NCBI GenBank assembly: GCA_038496675.1
Contig: CM076660.1
Span: forward strand, 5,855,340 to 5,919,339
Reading direction: 5' to 3'
Origin: Rachycentron canadum
Lineage: Eukaryota > Chordata > Actinopteri > Carangiformes > Rachycentridae
DNA length: 64,000 bases
In this document: piece after piece, positions 44,609 through 57,569 of the stretch
Layout: every line of letters starts with the position of its first letter
How positions within the stretch are numbered: position 1 is the first letter of the stretch
The notes under the pieces: model-generated
The model's database searches: none
Told to the model about the DNA's origin: nothing
Seen by the model: only the letters and a program-made list of their open reading frames with translations
Position numbers and translations under genes: made by a program

Positions 44609-45575
44609 GTTCATGTGTGCTGAGTGAGTGTGATGTTTGTGCAAAACTTGTAGGCTGCGCCTTCCCGTTTGTGGTCTGTTTGCACACTGATACTGTCATG
44701 TGGTCTAGTTCCAAATAGCAACTATTGCCAAACAGCTGCGAATTACAATGGATAACCATTATCCAACTGGTTCAATTAATCCAAAGAGTCACAGTATTCT
44801 CTCAAACCAACAATGCAAAGGCAAATTTACCTAAATGAATGCAACTTCAACCAATATGGAGTTAATTTCTGCTTCCCTTTTGTGCTGGGCCACTTGCGTG
44901 ACTCACAGGACTCACGGAGGAAAAACAGTCACTGTGGCTCTTTGGCTCGTGGACTTTGAATTGCTATTTTTAGTGAGTTTTCACTTTTTTTCTGTGGCAT
45001 CAAGCTGAGAAAAAAATGACAGGAGAAAGGAGCCAGCTGAGTCAGTGTGAGCCTGGTTCTCATTTGAGCTGACCTTGTGTTACAGGGCTCCTTCACTAGT
45101 GTCACTCACACTTCACACATTGTAGGACAGAGGAGGGAGGAGGGTGAGGTGGAAGGGAGTATGGTACACATGGCAAGCTAAGGAAAAACAAAGCATAGTT
45201 TACCACTAAGCTGAACTGGAATCAGATTCTGTATTATACAGCCGAAATGGCAGGTCAGTGTTTGAACCCTGCTACACTGTTAATTAGTAAGAAATTACAA
45301 GAATTGAAGGGAATAACTCCCCAGTGAGTTTGGTGCCATTTTGGCCTTTCTAATTGCCTCTTTGATTGAGTGTTTAATGCATGTTGTTTGTACATTGTTT
45401 AAAAATAGCACAACTAATCAGGTTTTTAAATAAATAAATTGTTCTCTGGGTTGCAGTGTAGAGCAATCAGTGAGAAACCCAAAGCATAAAACTAAAAATA
45501 TGATGTGCTCATTTCCCCATAGCTCCTGCATGTGTCTGTGTGAGAGTGTGCAGGTGTCAAAAACCCTGATGAGGA

Positions 45576-45688
45576 TGCCCCGGTGGCTCACCTGGTAGAG
45601 CACATACCCTGAAGGCTCAGGTTTTTTTAGTCTCTCTCATTGACATTGTAATAAAGTACCCCCACCCTCCCGCAAAAAAATATATTGT
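45576..45688 (+). mobile_element. Truncated tRNA-derived SINE
   Basis: GCCCCGGTGGCTCACCTGG then TAGAGCA has a pol III A-box (TGGCTCACCTGG) in tRNA-like context. Further on come TCTCTCTC, AATAAAG and an A-run, as in the tail of a common fish SINE. The B-box and middle portion are missing, so this copy is internally deleted and inactive. Confidence 0.7.
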
Positions 45689-45837
45689 CTTATTATTGCC
45701 ATAACAAGTACCTCAGGCAAAATATGAAATATGAACTATGTCAAATTAATCCACATGTGCAAATGTTACAGCTAAGTTGAGACTAGCATTTAGGCCACAT
45801 TATTATTTGGAGCAGCACCATGAATGGTTGTTTGTCT

Positions 45838-45965
45838 CTATGTGTCTCTGTATTTTTGCCCTGCGATAGACTGGTGGCCTGACTATGGTGTAACCTGCCA
45901 TGGCCCAATGCTAGGATAGGCTCAAGCTCAGCTGACGAATATGTGAATAGATACCGGATGGATAG
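45838..45965 (+). mobile_element. LINE-2-like 3' tail fragment
   Basis: CCCTGCGATAGACTGGTGGC, then GTGTAACCTGCC, GGATAGGCTCAAGCTC and a terminal GGATGGATAGATG. This is the layout of the conserved 3' tail carried by L2-clade LINEs and partner SINEs in fish. The identification is from memory. Confidence 0.65.
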
Positions 45966-48900
45966 ATGTCAGTAATTTGGAAAAAATAGACTCTGTGGCC
46001 TCCACGGTAATTACAGAAAATGCCACAGTAAATTTCCCTTCATTTCCCAATATTCTCTCAAATATGGGAGATAAATAAAGCAACCTCTTATATTTAAATG
46101 GACAATATGTTGCTATTTTACTTTCAAAAATTAACTAACACCATTAATATAAAAAAAGAAATGTTTGTTTACCAGTTACATAATCAGAAGCCAAACAGAA
46201 TGGGATGAGAGGGTGGAGGCTCCTGATGGTTGAGTACTGCCATCAGTGTGTAAGTGTGTGTGTGCAGGAAAGAGAGACAAACTGTAAAGGTCACTGGATT
46301 AAAGCAGATACTAACCTATATAAATGCAGGTCATTTACTGGTTGTTATCATAAGATAAACTGTGTTGAGATCATGGCTTCCTTTGATATGACGAATTAGA
46401 TTTTAGGGTGTTTTTACTTTGTAAAAGGGAGGGGGGAATAATATCTTTTTATCTATATAACAAGTGGTGAACATAAAATAAAGTATCTTGACAGTAACAT
46501 ACATGAACACCCTCTCACATATTTGCTGTGTTCTCTTCAGGGATACCTCTGTCTCTCTGGCAATGACTGCAGGATAAAAAAAAAACTCTGGAAACTATAT
46601 TAGAATATATTATTCAGCAATTCCTGATACAAGATGACAGGATAATAACTTTGCGATCTTGAGCTAATCAACCTAGATAAATTATCAGCTCTGGGCTTCC
46701 ATGGTTGACTGATAATCTGACTTTTATTACTTTACTTTATCAGCATCATTTTAAATAATCTTGTGCTTCTCACCTTGCTGTTTTTTGATAGAATTAACTT
46801 TTTTTTTACTACTGGAAATCTAGATTTAGATGTCAATTCTACTAGGTTTTCCACCTATGGAGTGTTGTAAATTGAAAGGTCTTGGGTAAAAAAAAAACAG
46901 ATACATCATCAGACAGCAGAACCCCAAACAGATAAAACCAAGCTGCATAGTCGCCATTCACTGCCTTTACTGATTGTGAAGAATGAAGAACTGTAACCCC
47001 TTATTCATGATCTCATGCTCTGAGCCTGAATGGACCATTCAGCCCTGCACAGGTCGCGCTGCCGCCAGCCAACACATTATAAAGGGTGGGGTGTCTCTCT
47101 AGTTAGTAATTCTTTATTTGCATGAATTATGGGCCATGGTTGCTGAGCTGGAGTTCAAAGGTCATGTGGATGGCACCCAGTTGGAAAGTACTGAGGAAAA
47201 GGGGGGAGGTTGAGTTAGCGTTTGCCAAGATTATTCAATCTTCCCTGCTCTGCAAAAGTCCTAATGGACTCCATACCTTTCTGTCTCTCTCATCTCCTCA
47301 CTTTGCTCACTCTCATCTGTTTCTCTCTCTCCCACTGTGCATCTCTACAGTGGGCAACTGCAGCAGGAGAGCTGGTCCTGGTCCGACTGCCTGTCAGCCT
47401 CTTAGTCAGTGAGCATTGTCAGAATGTCAGCAGAGCTTAGTCTGAGTTCACAGTGAGGTTTGGCGTCCTCACTTGCCTTTCTTCTTTATTTGGTGTATTT
47501 TTTTTCGTCTTGTGTTTCTTCTATATCCATGTGTCAATTATGAAACCTCACCATTTCTCCATCTACTTTGCTTCTATTCATCCCACTGTCACAATAACCC
47601 CACCCCCCACCCCCTCTTTCTTCTTCTTTCTCAGCCTCTTCTCTCCCCTTTATATTTGTGTCCAAGATGTGAGCCAGAGGTCTGACACAGATACCGAACT
47701 TAAGAAAACACTCTTGGCCCTCAATCAGGAAGGTTAAACCAACACCATAGGCAATGAAGGAAAGGAACAGGACAACAGAAACCACTTCTGTTCAGTTCTG
47801 CAAACAAAAAAAGGGACTACACCAAGCCTTTAAAGGGGAAAAATTGTAACTGTGGTGGAGGCGAAATATGTTTCACATTACAAGCCATTATGCTGATTTA
47901 TGATTGATAGATTGATAGACTGCAAGTCAAACTTTTTCTTAAATGGAAAAATTCAATCTATAATGGTGCACTGAGACTTTTCAGCATTTTAAAACACCGC
48001 AGTTGCCCGTTTATTTCCCCATGGCTCTGCGTATCACGTGTGCATGTTTTTCCACTGTGTGCAGCATGTCCCAAAGCTTTGTAAGGAGGTGCAGGTCACT
48101 GACCCCTTGCTGTCAAGGCAACGTTAGGCATTATCCTCCGCAGATTTCTCAAATAAAAACAATAACGCCGAGCTTTACTTGTGGGGTTACGACTGACATT
48201 CCATCCGGATTATTTGTCTGCTACTCACTCCTGAGCAAAATCTCACGCATGTAAACCACTGTAATGGATTCAGTAAGAGCAGAACAAATCAGCAGAGACA
48301 TCCGATCTCAGAGCATCCATTTATTGTTTTGCATTTTGGCCATACAACATGAAAACAACTGCAGAAGGTAGTCAAAGGGTTCTATGCGAGTTCTTTTTAA
48401 AATTAATTTCCCATATTATTCTCATCTCCCATGTCTGACAAGAATTTATTCAAAGAAACTCTAGCCATGCATAATTTGTTTCCTGTAGTGACCCATCTGA
48501 CAGTATTGTTTTGTGGAAACTTCTGTTCCCTTAGTTCTATTATGACTCTTCTCTAATTATTTGATTTATTTGCTGGCATTTCTAAACAGCTTCTGTCTTT
48601 ATTTAAATTTAATGCCTGGCCAGTACGTTGCTCGAGAGTCTCTCCAAGAGACTATGAGAAGTGCAGCTGCTTTATGGCTTGGGTAATAGTGCAAAGTGCT
48701 CAGATACAGAAACAGTCAAAAGTTATATTACTGGGGAAATAGCCAGTAGTTCACTCTGTAATCATCATAATTCACAAGTAACATGAATATTTAATGATAA
48801 CAGGCCATAGTGGGCAGCTCTCTTAATACAACTGTGGTTGGTGGAGTTGATGTCCTCGCCTGACTTTTATTAACTTTGATACTCCAGTCCTTCAAAAAAG

Positions 48901-50640
48901 GCCAGCCAGTGTAGCCACAGAGATGCTGCTTCACATCAAACCACATGAATTTTAAATTTGAAACAACCATGTGTTTATGATGATTTGCATTTAAAAATTA
49001 AAGCTATGTTGACCAGAGTCCTGTTGGAGCTGATATTTTTTCGTATTCACTTGATTGTCTACACATCATGATTCATGATTCTCCCATGAATTACATTGAT
49101 ATGCAAATATTCTGCAGCAGATATTTATATCCAATTGCAGCATTCACTGTGCACAGTGCATGAAGTAGCATGATGCTCATGCAAAGGGAAGCACAAGATA
49201 TTTTTCTTGATTTTGAGAAATAAATGAAGCACAGTCACTTAAAATAAATTATATACATATACACATATACTGTAATTACAGTTAAAATTCCAATGGTGCT
49301 ACTAAGTGTTCTGTCTGTGCTTATAGCAGAAACATTTTGATATATAACATGTAGAAATTCAACATCTGTCTCATATAACAAAAAGAAAAACTGGTATTTT
49401 GACACAATTCACAGATCAGAATGTTTCCAAACTTTCTCTCCCTCACTCCTCAGCATGGTAAGAGAGTCTTTGCTTCAGATGAGTCTGCCCAGAGTGGAGA
49501 GGTAAAACAGGGAATTAGGGAGTATTTACAGTAAGAGGGAGATCAGTTGTGTGCAGCTTTTTGGCCATGAAGCGACATGGATCAGGCTTATCATTGAGAC
49601 AAGCCAACTGGTTGTCATTTCGGCTTAAAGCGTTGGACTGCTTAAGTACTTTAGGCACAGAAAATTTTGCTCAACACTTTGTTTAGATTAAGTTAGAGGG
49701 AAGATGTATTGCTAAGCAGCATGGCTTATATCCACCATTCACACTTTAATAAATTAACTGGTAGTTTTTTTTTGACAGACAGTGTTTAGAATTACTGAGT
49801 TGACAGCTAAGGAGAGTGGGACTGATCTAACAAAATGGCATAGCTGGCACTATAGTATATTTAATTTTACTTTTTTAACTATGTTTTCTCTGGGTGAAAT
49901 ACCATAATGTTATTTATTTGGTTTATTCAGTACAATTAAATTGTATATTATTTGTAAGACTTCTCAATATTGTAGAGAGAAACCCATCAGTTAGAAAGCA
50001 TTAAGAATAGTAAGCAATAAGAAAGCATTTGGTGACAGTGGACAGTATCTCCAATAGGCTGACCCACCCATCTTCCTCCAGCAGCTGAGAGGAGAGAAAT
50101 GGGGAGGAAACCTACAACTAAATTATAATCATAGTGATTGTTTAGCTCCCTCAAGTACATTGCTGACAAATGGCATACAATAAAAAAATGTAAAATTTAA
50201 ATTATTGAAATAAAAGGAACAACTTTTTTCCCTTTGAATCACATTTGGCGTTATGTTTTAATAATGTCTTATCCCAGTGGATTGGTCAGTATTAAATCAA
50301 TCAGACAGTCTTAACAAGCATTTTAAAACAGCTAATTAATCATTTCTAAATGCACCACTGCTATTTCAACACTCGCAACGTTGGCGGCATCAGTGCAGCT
50401 GCTGACAGTTCAATCAGCCATTTTGTATTTGCCAACTGGAAGGCTGATTCACGATCCAGTAAATAGATGTGGTCCCAGTGAGCAAAACCCTGGCGAGGTC
50501 TGGTGATATGAAAAGTACACATTTGGTGAACATGTTTTCATGCCAGTGTTGATGCAGGTAAGACTGATGACACAGAAACGTGGCACCTTTGATAAAATCA
50601 GCAGGGATATGGAGTGGTCCAGGGTTCTCATTATATCATA

Positions 50641-50809
50641 AATCATTACTGCAAATGACAGCTATGAGTTTCTTTGAAAAGACTGAGTCACTGCAGCTGC
50701 CAGTAGTAGTAGTAGCTGAGTCAGGATACTGTGGCTCCTGTGTTTGATTATAACCCAGTGTCTCAGGGCTCCACATGTCTCCCAGGGCGTCTCTCACAGG
50801 CTGTTTCTG
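50641..50809 (-). CDS. Candidate terminal coding exon on minus strand (unidentified)
   Basis: On the minus strand a strong acceptor-like sequence (CCTGTTTTTTTCCAATTTTCTTCACAG in two parts: T-rich tract, then TTCTTCACAG ending at 50810) is followed by 55 codons to TGA. The peptide begins KQPVRDALGDMWSPETLG, and codon use looks coding-like. I do not recognise the protein. No partner exon was found, so this may be chance. Confidence 0.2.
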
Positions 50810-52059
50810 TGAAGAAAATTGGAAAAAAACAGGACAATGTGTTTTGGCCCGCATGAGTAATGAAACCACACTTCTTCTCTCTTGCACGGAAAGGAGCGAG
50901 AGAGGGTGGGATTGCGGCACCACAGGGACATAAAATCATATGAATTAACAAGATTTAGATTTTGTTACTTCCAGAAAATGTTGTTTTCTGACTAATCTAA
51001 ATTACTTTCACTAATTTATAGCAGAGTTAAACTTCACATGCTGCTTAATCCACAGCCATCTATGTTCTTGAGAGGTCAAAAGATCCTGTCAAAGTGGGTG
51101 GTGTTGCTGCAGATAAAGTGAGTCACATTTGAATGAGGTTGTTTTTTGTTTTACCATCATAATGAATGGTCAGACTGGAAGAATTGGTTTGGCTTCTTAA
51201 CCGATGACAGCCACAGACCACATAATAGAGATATCAGGCATACTGAGTTGTGAATGATGAAGATTTATGGGGGTGCTGTGGATATCTTCGAGGTGTCCCC
51301 CATGGCTCCCACATTTCCTGTCATGTCCAGAAGGTTGACTCCCTGCATTATCTCAGCATGAAAGTTCATGCTCATCACTGCCACGTCCCCCACACTGTCC
51401 TCTCCTGCTAACTCCCTTTACCTCCTCTCTCCCCAAAATGTTACAGATCTAGAGATTTAGACAGATGCATCAGGGTGTTGCACCTTTCCAAAGCCCCTTT
51501 CTGTCATACTTACAGTGCTCTGTCATTATGAATTATATCTGCTGTGGAAAAACACAGGCTTAAACGCCTGCTGATTGAGGAAAAACAAGCGCTGGCTGAG
51601 TCTGCCGGCAGGAAAGGAGGGAAAGAATGTCACGATAAATGTGATGGTATTTTTGCAAGTCGCTGTTAATGTAACCGTGCTGCAGAGGATGTTTGATTCA
51701 TCACTATCTCCTCCTGATGGACTGCAGTCACGTGGCATCGCTTGGTTTCTTCTCACCCCTATTTAAAGACTTTGCACAGTGAAACGTGGCACTGGACAGT
51801 GCTTCAAGGTTTGTGTCAAGTATGAAAGATACTGCACAGTAACTCTTTCCCCTGGAAAGATGGGAGATTTGGATGTGGGCTTTGTTGGCTGAATCATTAA
51901 CAGCAAAACATTAACATTAGTTATTGCCAGGGGAGTGGATACACAGAGCACAGAGGTCAACAACCGATTCAGTTTTGTAGGTCATGCTGACATGCAGGAC
52001 GTTGGTAGAATACTTTACTAATAACTTTCTTTGGCATCCCTTCCTCTGTATTTTACTAG

Positions 52060-52250
52060 AAGAAACATTTGGAGTTCAGCATCAAACCTTCTTCCTTTAC
52101 CCACCAAGAGCTGTCTACAGAGGTGGAAAGCAATGCCAATGTTAACTCACTCTGTCTCAGCATGCTAACCAGCTAGCCCCGAGCCATCTCATCAATCTGC
52201 AATAGTGAGTCACTTTGGCCTCTAATCTGCCCTGAAGATGTGTCTTTTCT
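52060..52250 (+). repeat. Dispersed repeat, copy 3 of 3 in window
   Basis: Contains CATGCTAACCAGCTAGCCCC (52161-52180) and the 22-nt block 52220-52241 that is identical to 14709-14730. Confidence 0.7.
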
Positions 52251-53459
52251 TGACAATGACAGTCAGTACAAATAACCCCATTTAAAGATTTATACAGGAT
52301 ATTGCTATAGTGTTGGTCAACTGAAAACTAGGATTTTTGTAAATAAACAAATACCTTTGACTGATTAAAATGGTCTTATTTTAGTAACTACAGGAACAAC
52401 TTGGTTTATGTTCAGATTAGTCCAGAAAAAGTTGTGAAAGTGTTTGACTGAAGAGAAGAGTTATGATCATGGACAGAAAGAGCTGTGAGCTGTGAAGTCG
52501 GAGTTATGAATGTTCTTGCAACCTGCAACCTAACACACAAAAGTGGAGTCACACCATGATCTTGAAAATGAAGTGTCACGCCTACACAGTGTCCGTGCAC
52601 CATTTTTTTAAATCATTTAGTTTCCCAGCTTTAGAGGAACATTCAGATTTCTCATAAACTGTCCAGCTCTCTTTGCTAAGCAGGAGTCAGAACACCAGTG
52701 CTCAGCACATGCGGTTGCCATTTGTATATATTACTAAATACAAAATGCCATCTCCCCTCACATTTCAGAATAACTACAGGAGGGATTTCTGACAGGAGGC
52801 AGGAGGTTTCAAACCCCCCCCCCCATCTGCCTCCTTCTCCCGCTTCTCTTGGCTCTTGCTGTGAGTCGTCCAGGTTGTAAAGGATACAGTTTGCGGTTGT
52901 GCATAGTTCAGATGAACTGAATTCCTGGCAGTGTGGCATGTCACTCGGAGGAACAGTAAGATGTCGAGGCCAGCGAGTCATGAGTGAAGGAGAGAGAGGG
53001 CGCGGGGCTAAAAAGTCGCCCAAGAGATTGTGTGTTGGAAAAAGATGGATGAGGTGTGAATTCCATTTCATTATAGAAGCTGGACAGAGTGAAAGTTTTT
53101 TTTTTTTTTTACATAAAGATTTTTCTGCTTACTATGAATTATTTTCCACATCTATATGCAGTGAATGTCTCACAATCAGGGTCAGCACATCACCTGGGGA
53201 TGTCCATTATAGTGATGTATGGAATTACTATTATGGAGATTTTAACACACCCACCTTTTAATGTTGGCTGCCTATATTACATGAAATGTGACTCCCAAAG
53301 AATGCTTATGTTGCTCCATATAATATCCATCCGTAAATATATTCCACTGCAATGGCTGAAAAAAGTTTGATATATTTGCGTATAGCCAACTTTGTTTATG
53401 TAAATGTGTCAGAAATATGTTAATGCTTGTACTTGAACTAGCTTGAGTTTGCTGTGGTG

Positions 53460-53620
53460 ACATACGCTACCAACCGACACCCTTGGGCGTACCAGGCCTC
53501 TGTTGTTGGTAACAATGATAAACAGGTGAAAGGGTCATGGGTTTGGTTAGGTTTAGGCAGAAAAAGTACTCGGTTTAAGAAAAGGGGTTAAAATAAGTAA
53601 ATTATAATACCATCTGAAGG
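53460..53620 (+). repeat. Dispersed teleost repeat fragment (GGTTAGGTTTAGGCA type)
   Basis: TTTGGTTAGGTTTAGGCAG followed by AAAGTACTCGGTTTAAGAAA and GGGGTTAAAATAAGTA matches a repeat motif I have seen many times in fish genomes. The boundaries are approximate. Confidence 0.55.
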
Positions 53621-54701
53621 TTGGAGGATGTTCATCGTCATGGTTACAACAATAAACACATGGTTATGGTTGTGGAGAGGTCAGGGATGAAAGAAAAGAA
53701 GATGATTATTGCTTTTCTCCTGTGTGACAGTCCTGTGTCTTCGTCCAACATCCTGCTCCAAATGTGTTGCACTTCATGCTACATCACCTAACATTCTGCT
53801 ATCTTACCATTATAATTATAACGGCCACTAGAGGTCATCTAACTATGGGTTTGTTGCCTGCACAGGCCACCTTAGAGTTTGTCTTTTACTTTACAGCACA
53901 ATCTCACTCTACAAATCCTGAAGATATAAGCCTCATCTCACAGCACTCCAGTTAGGAAGCCATCATTCTACTTGATCATATAATAACAGAAAAGAAGACA
54001 TCACAAGGTTAAGGCTTGGGATGAATAAAACTAAATATAATTCAAGTGCAAGTACAAACAGTCAATCAAATTTCTATATTTAAAATATACAAATCATGTA
54101 AGATATTTAAACATGGCATATATGCAGCTTTCAACGTTGTAATTTTCCATTTGGGTTCAGATATTTGAATTATTGCTCCAGATCTTCCCAGAACTAACAA
54201 GCCATCTCCTCCACTAAGCTACTAAACTACACTGTTGCATCTTTTAAAATGGCAGGGAAGAGAAGAACAGCCAAAACCAAGGCTGGCATCACACACTTTA
54301 ATTCTGGCCCTTGACATGGAAAGAAAATAAAGGGGTGGAGGACAATGTAATCCTCTAGGCAGCAAACTCTTGGGTCCAGACTGTGAAAAATGCATACCGT
54401 GAGGTCGCCGCTTAAACTGAATCCAAGTCGACCAACTTCGTGAAAGGTATAGTGTGTGAAAAGAGTTGTTGAGTGTGACTTCAGATGCACGGCAGCAGAA
54501 TTACTTTGTGCTTTTGTTTTCCACTGAATAATGAATGTATGGGAGACTGTTCACAAAAGAAGGGCTTGTGCCATTAATCACCAGCTAAAAATAAATCTTA
54601 CAAAAGCAAAACTCTAGAGTGATGGAGAAGGTGACCAAAACAGTGATCCTCCAGAGAGTACAGCTAGAGATGCAGAAAACAGCTTAATCATTTCCTAGAC
54701 A

Positions 54702-54728
54702 GTGTGTGTGTGTGTTTGTGTGTGTGTT
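54702..54728. repeat. Interrupted (GT)n microsatellite
   Basis: A GT run broken by TTTG and TTG. Confidence 0.93.
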
Positions 54729-56269
54729 GTGTCTCTTTATGTGTGCATATAGCCATTCAATGCACATACAGTTGATGTGCTTTCAAAGAGCAAAACTGCA
54801 GCACTATATGTTACAACCAAGCCTGCGTATGTTTAGAGAATCCAACAGGCACTGATTGCCACCTTATTTACAGTTGGCTATAAATTCATATAAAGATCTT
54901 TTTACAGTCAACTCAAGCTCTGAGACACCCACACACTCCTCACTCTCAGGCCTGTTGAATGAATGGGAGTGTGTCTTGCCTTTCAGAAGGAGGATGCAGA
55001 TGGAGCCCATATAGTTACTTGTTTTCTGTACTCTGTGAGCTGAGATCACGCAATCACACGCTCACACACTGTGTGCAGCTTGATGCCAAAGCACATTGTG
55101 CTTTATACACGAAGATAAATACTATGGTTGGTTATTTGCCTGACTTGGCTTCTCGGGGTCACATTACAGATGTGTATGTTGCAAACATCATTCTTGTCAT
55201 CTAAAGGGGGGAAAAAGAGATAAACTGCCTCACCATTGTGAGCCGTTACTGTAAGTTATTGTGTACCACTTCTGCAACTGTCAACTGACCTCTCATGAAC
55301 CTCACACAGCATTGTTTAGCTCCAGCGCTCAGCCAGACGTCGTATTGTTTTTGCTTTTGGGGTTTCTCTCACGCTCACCCTGTCACTGCGAGACCGTCTT
55401 TCCAATACTGCTCAGCTGACCTCACACAGCCAGCTCATTGCTTTGTTATGAGGCTTTATGCTCACTTCACGTCTTTGTACACACTGCAGAGAACGCTCAA
55501 ATGTCTGTGTACAAGTGCGCATACCTACGTTGGTAAGCTACAGGATGCATGTTCCTATCTGTGGTTAAAAAACCTCTTGTTGAAGGACCAGAACACAGGT
55601 TGAAGAAAACTGGAATGGGCTCAGAAACAGCGAGCAGAGCAAACTCACGTCCAAGACTTCAAGTGGAAACTATTCCAGACTGAAGTCCCATCTGCTTTCA
55701 CTTTAGAGTCTGAGTCCTAAACTAAATAAAGATCCCTCCTGAACACTTTTATTGCCCTTCTCTTTCTATCCATCCTTCTTCCTCGGCCTCCTCTTTTCTC
55801 TGTATCACCATCACCAGCGCAGATTTTCTTTATTGTAATTTTTTTTAAGCTTCAGTGTTGACTTGAATGTGAGCGGGCTACATTTGCTTCCCTCTTTCTC
55901 TCTGGTTGCGAATAAAACTGTCCTGTGGTGTTACGAGTTAAAATATCCCCACTAGAGGCCAGACCCAATCCTGCTCATATGCAACACTTGGGTTTGTTTT
56001 TACTTGTGTACTGGAATGACTTTTGCCTTCATCTTGAATGTTGTCAATGTGTTTTTGTTGTTATAGGTATGTACTATATCTGATGCCCAGTGTTTGTGTC
56101 TCCCCTCGTTCCCCATCTTATCGTGAAAAACATCCACTTTGAAAAAAGTAATAATGATGTACAGTTTACACAGTGATTTTAGTCTATATTTCTATAAAAA
56201 CTTTTTATCAAATGATAATATACTGATGGTGAGGAACCTTCAGAGAATTCACTCTCACCACTCTCACAC

Positions 56270-56480
56270 TGTTGTATTCGGCCTCACCAGGAAGCAGTTT
56301 TCAGTGTACGCTACCTGCTCAGCACCAAACAGCAAACAGACATAGTTGGCAGTGAATAGCTGGTGAACATAGTGGATCATTTAGCAGCTAAAGAGTCAAA
56401 TATCTCCCTCTGGGGTTGGCAGACACCAAAAATGGAGAGTGAGCATCAGACTTATATTCGCCAGCTGGCCAGACACGCAA
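56270..56480 (+). repeat. Dispersed teleost repeat (GAACATAGTGGATCATTTAGC type)
   Basis: CTACCTGCTCAGCACCAAAC, AGCTGGTGAACATAGTGG, TTTAGCAGCTAAAGAGTC, ATCTCCCTCTGGGGTTGG and GACACCAAAAATGGAGAG occur in the order of a widespread fish repeat that I recognise. The family name is not certain. Confidence 0.7.
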
Positions 56481-57551
56481 CTCCACGCAACTGCTGGATG
56501 TGTAAATAATCGAATGTCTAAAAAGTAAGGAAAGTTGATTTAAAGGGTGCTGATAAGTGTTCACAGCTTGGCTGCTTGTTGTGAACAAAATCAATAAGTC
56601 AAATCAATCAATCAAAAAATAACATCTTCTAAAATTCTGTCATATTTCTTGTTTTCGTCTCCTTTCGTCTTGCCGCCAATTTTATTTTCACTGAAAGACG
56701 TAGCATCCTAACTGTTAAATGATTAAAAAATATGAAAGTCAGTGCTCATGCATGTTTGGTTCACATCTGCAGGCTTGGCACTTGCTCTCTCTTCCTTCTG
56801 AAAACCTATTGATAAATGTGACAAGGGTTAGGGGAAAAACTAGAAGGCAATGAAGGGACACTAAAGAAAGAACAATTGAATGCTTAGTCTTTCTTTGGTT
56901 ATGATATCTGAAGGAACAAAGCAAACATGTTACAAAGACATGATTTACAGCCCTTTTATTTAAGTGCCTTGAAGATAATCATTTTGACTGAGGAAAGTTT
57001 AATCCTCATCACTGTTTCTGAGGTTGTCATAAAAACGCTCGTCTCTGAGGCCAAGGCAACATTTATCAAAGACATCTTTGTTTTTAACTTTGTGCTTTTC
57101 CCAGCAGGGCAAACGACCACAGAGCAGCACAGCAGAATTAAATATTCCAATTAATTTAACGAACAGAATTGTTGAGTGTAGTCTGTACTCACAGGGTCCC
57201 ACCATAATGAATGGTCACCACACTAAACTACGGCAATCCAACTGAGTCAACACCACAACTTTAAGTCCCATTAAATTTTCACTGGGCTAAGAAGCGCAGC
57301 AGCTCCAGTGCTGCTGGAGGTAGACCAAGATACGTCCGAATCCATGTTTAAGTGTCTGTGTGTTCAACGTTGAACGAGGGAGCTCCTGCACGATGAATTA
57401 TACCCATCTGCGAATGTCATTCCAGCGTGCTGCCTTCGTCGGCCTCTCCCTGCATGATATGGTTTAGATTGTCACACTCTGCAGCCAATGCAATCACCGG
57501 GCTAACTCCCAGGCATGCGCTGCAGCCCTGGGCCAACGGAGGCCATGTTTT

Positions 57552-57569
57552 TGTTTGTCTAAACAAACA
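57552..57569. promoter_or_regulatory. Inverted pair of forkhead-type motifs
   Basis: TGTTTGT (57552-57558) and ACAAACA (57563-57569) are separated by CTAA, giving two convergent FOX-type core sites. Function is inferred only. Confidence 0.3.

Noticed and set aside
45576..45640. Functional tRNA gene
   Set aside because: Only the A-box half is present; no B-box or acceptor-stem pairing, so a SINE remnant is the better reading.
47290..47440. Acceptor-like CATCTCTACAG followed by GAGAGCTGGTCCTGGTCCG, reminiscent of a thrombospondin repeat (SWSWSDC)
   Set aside because: The frame stops after a few codons, no CxxxCG partner is seen and no adjacent exon fits.
52676..53071. 131-codon minus-strand frame
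   Set aside because: Crosses a G/C homopolymer and has no recognisable domain.
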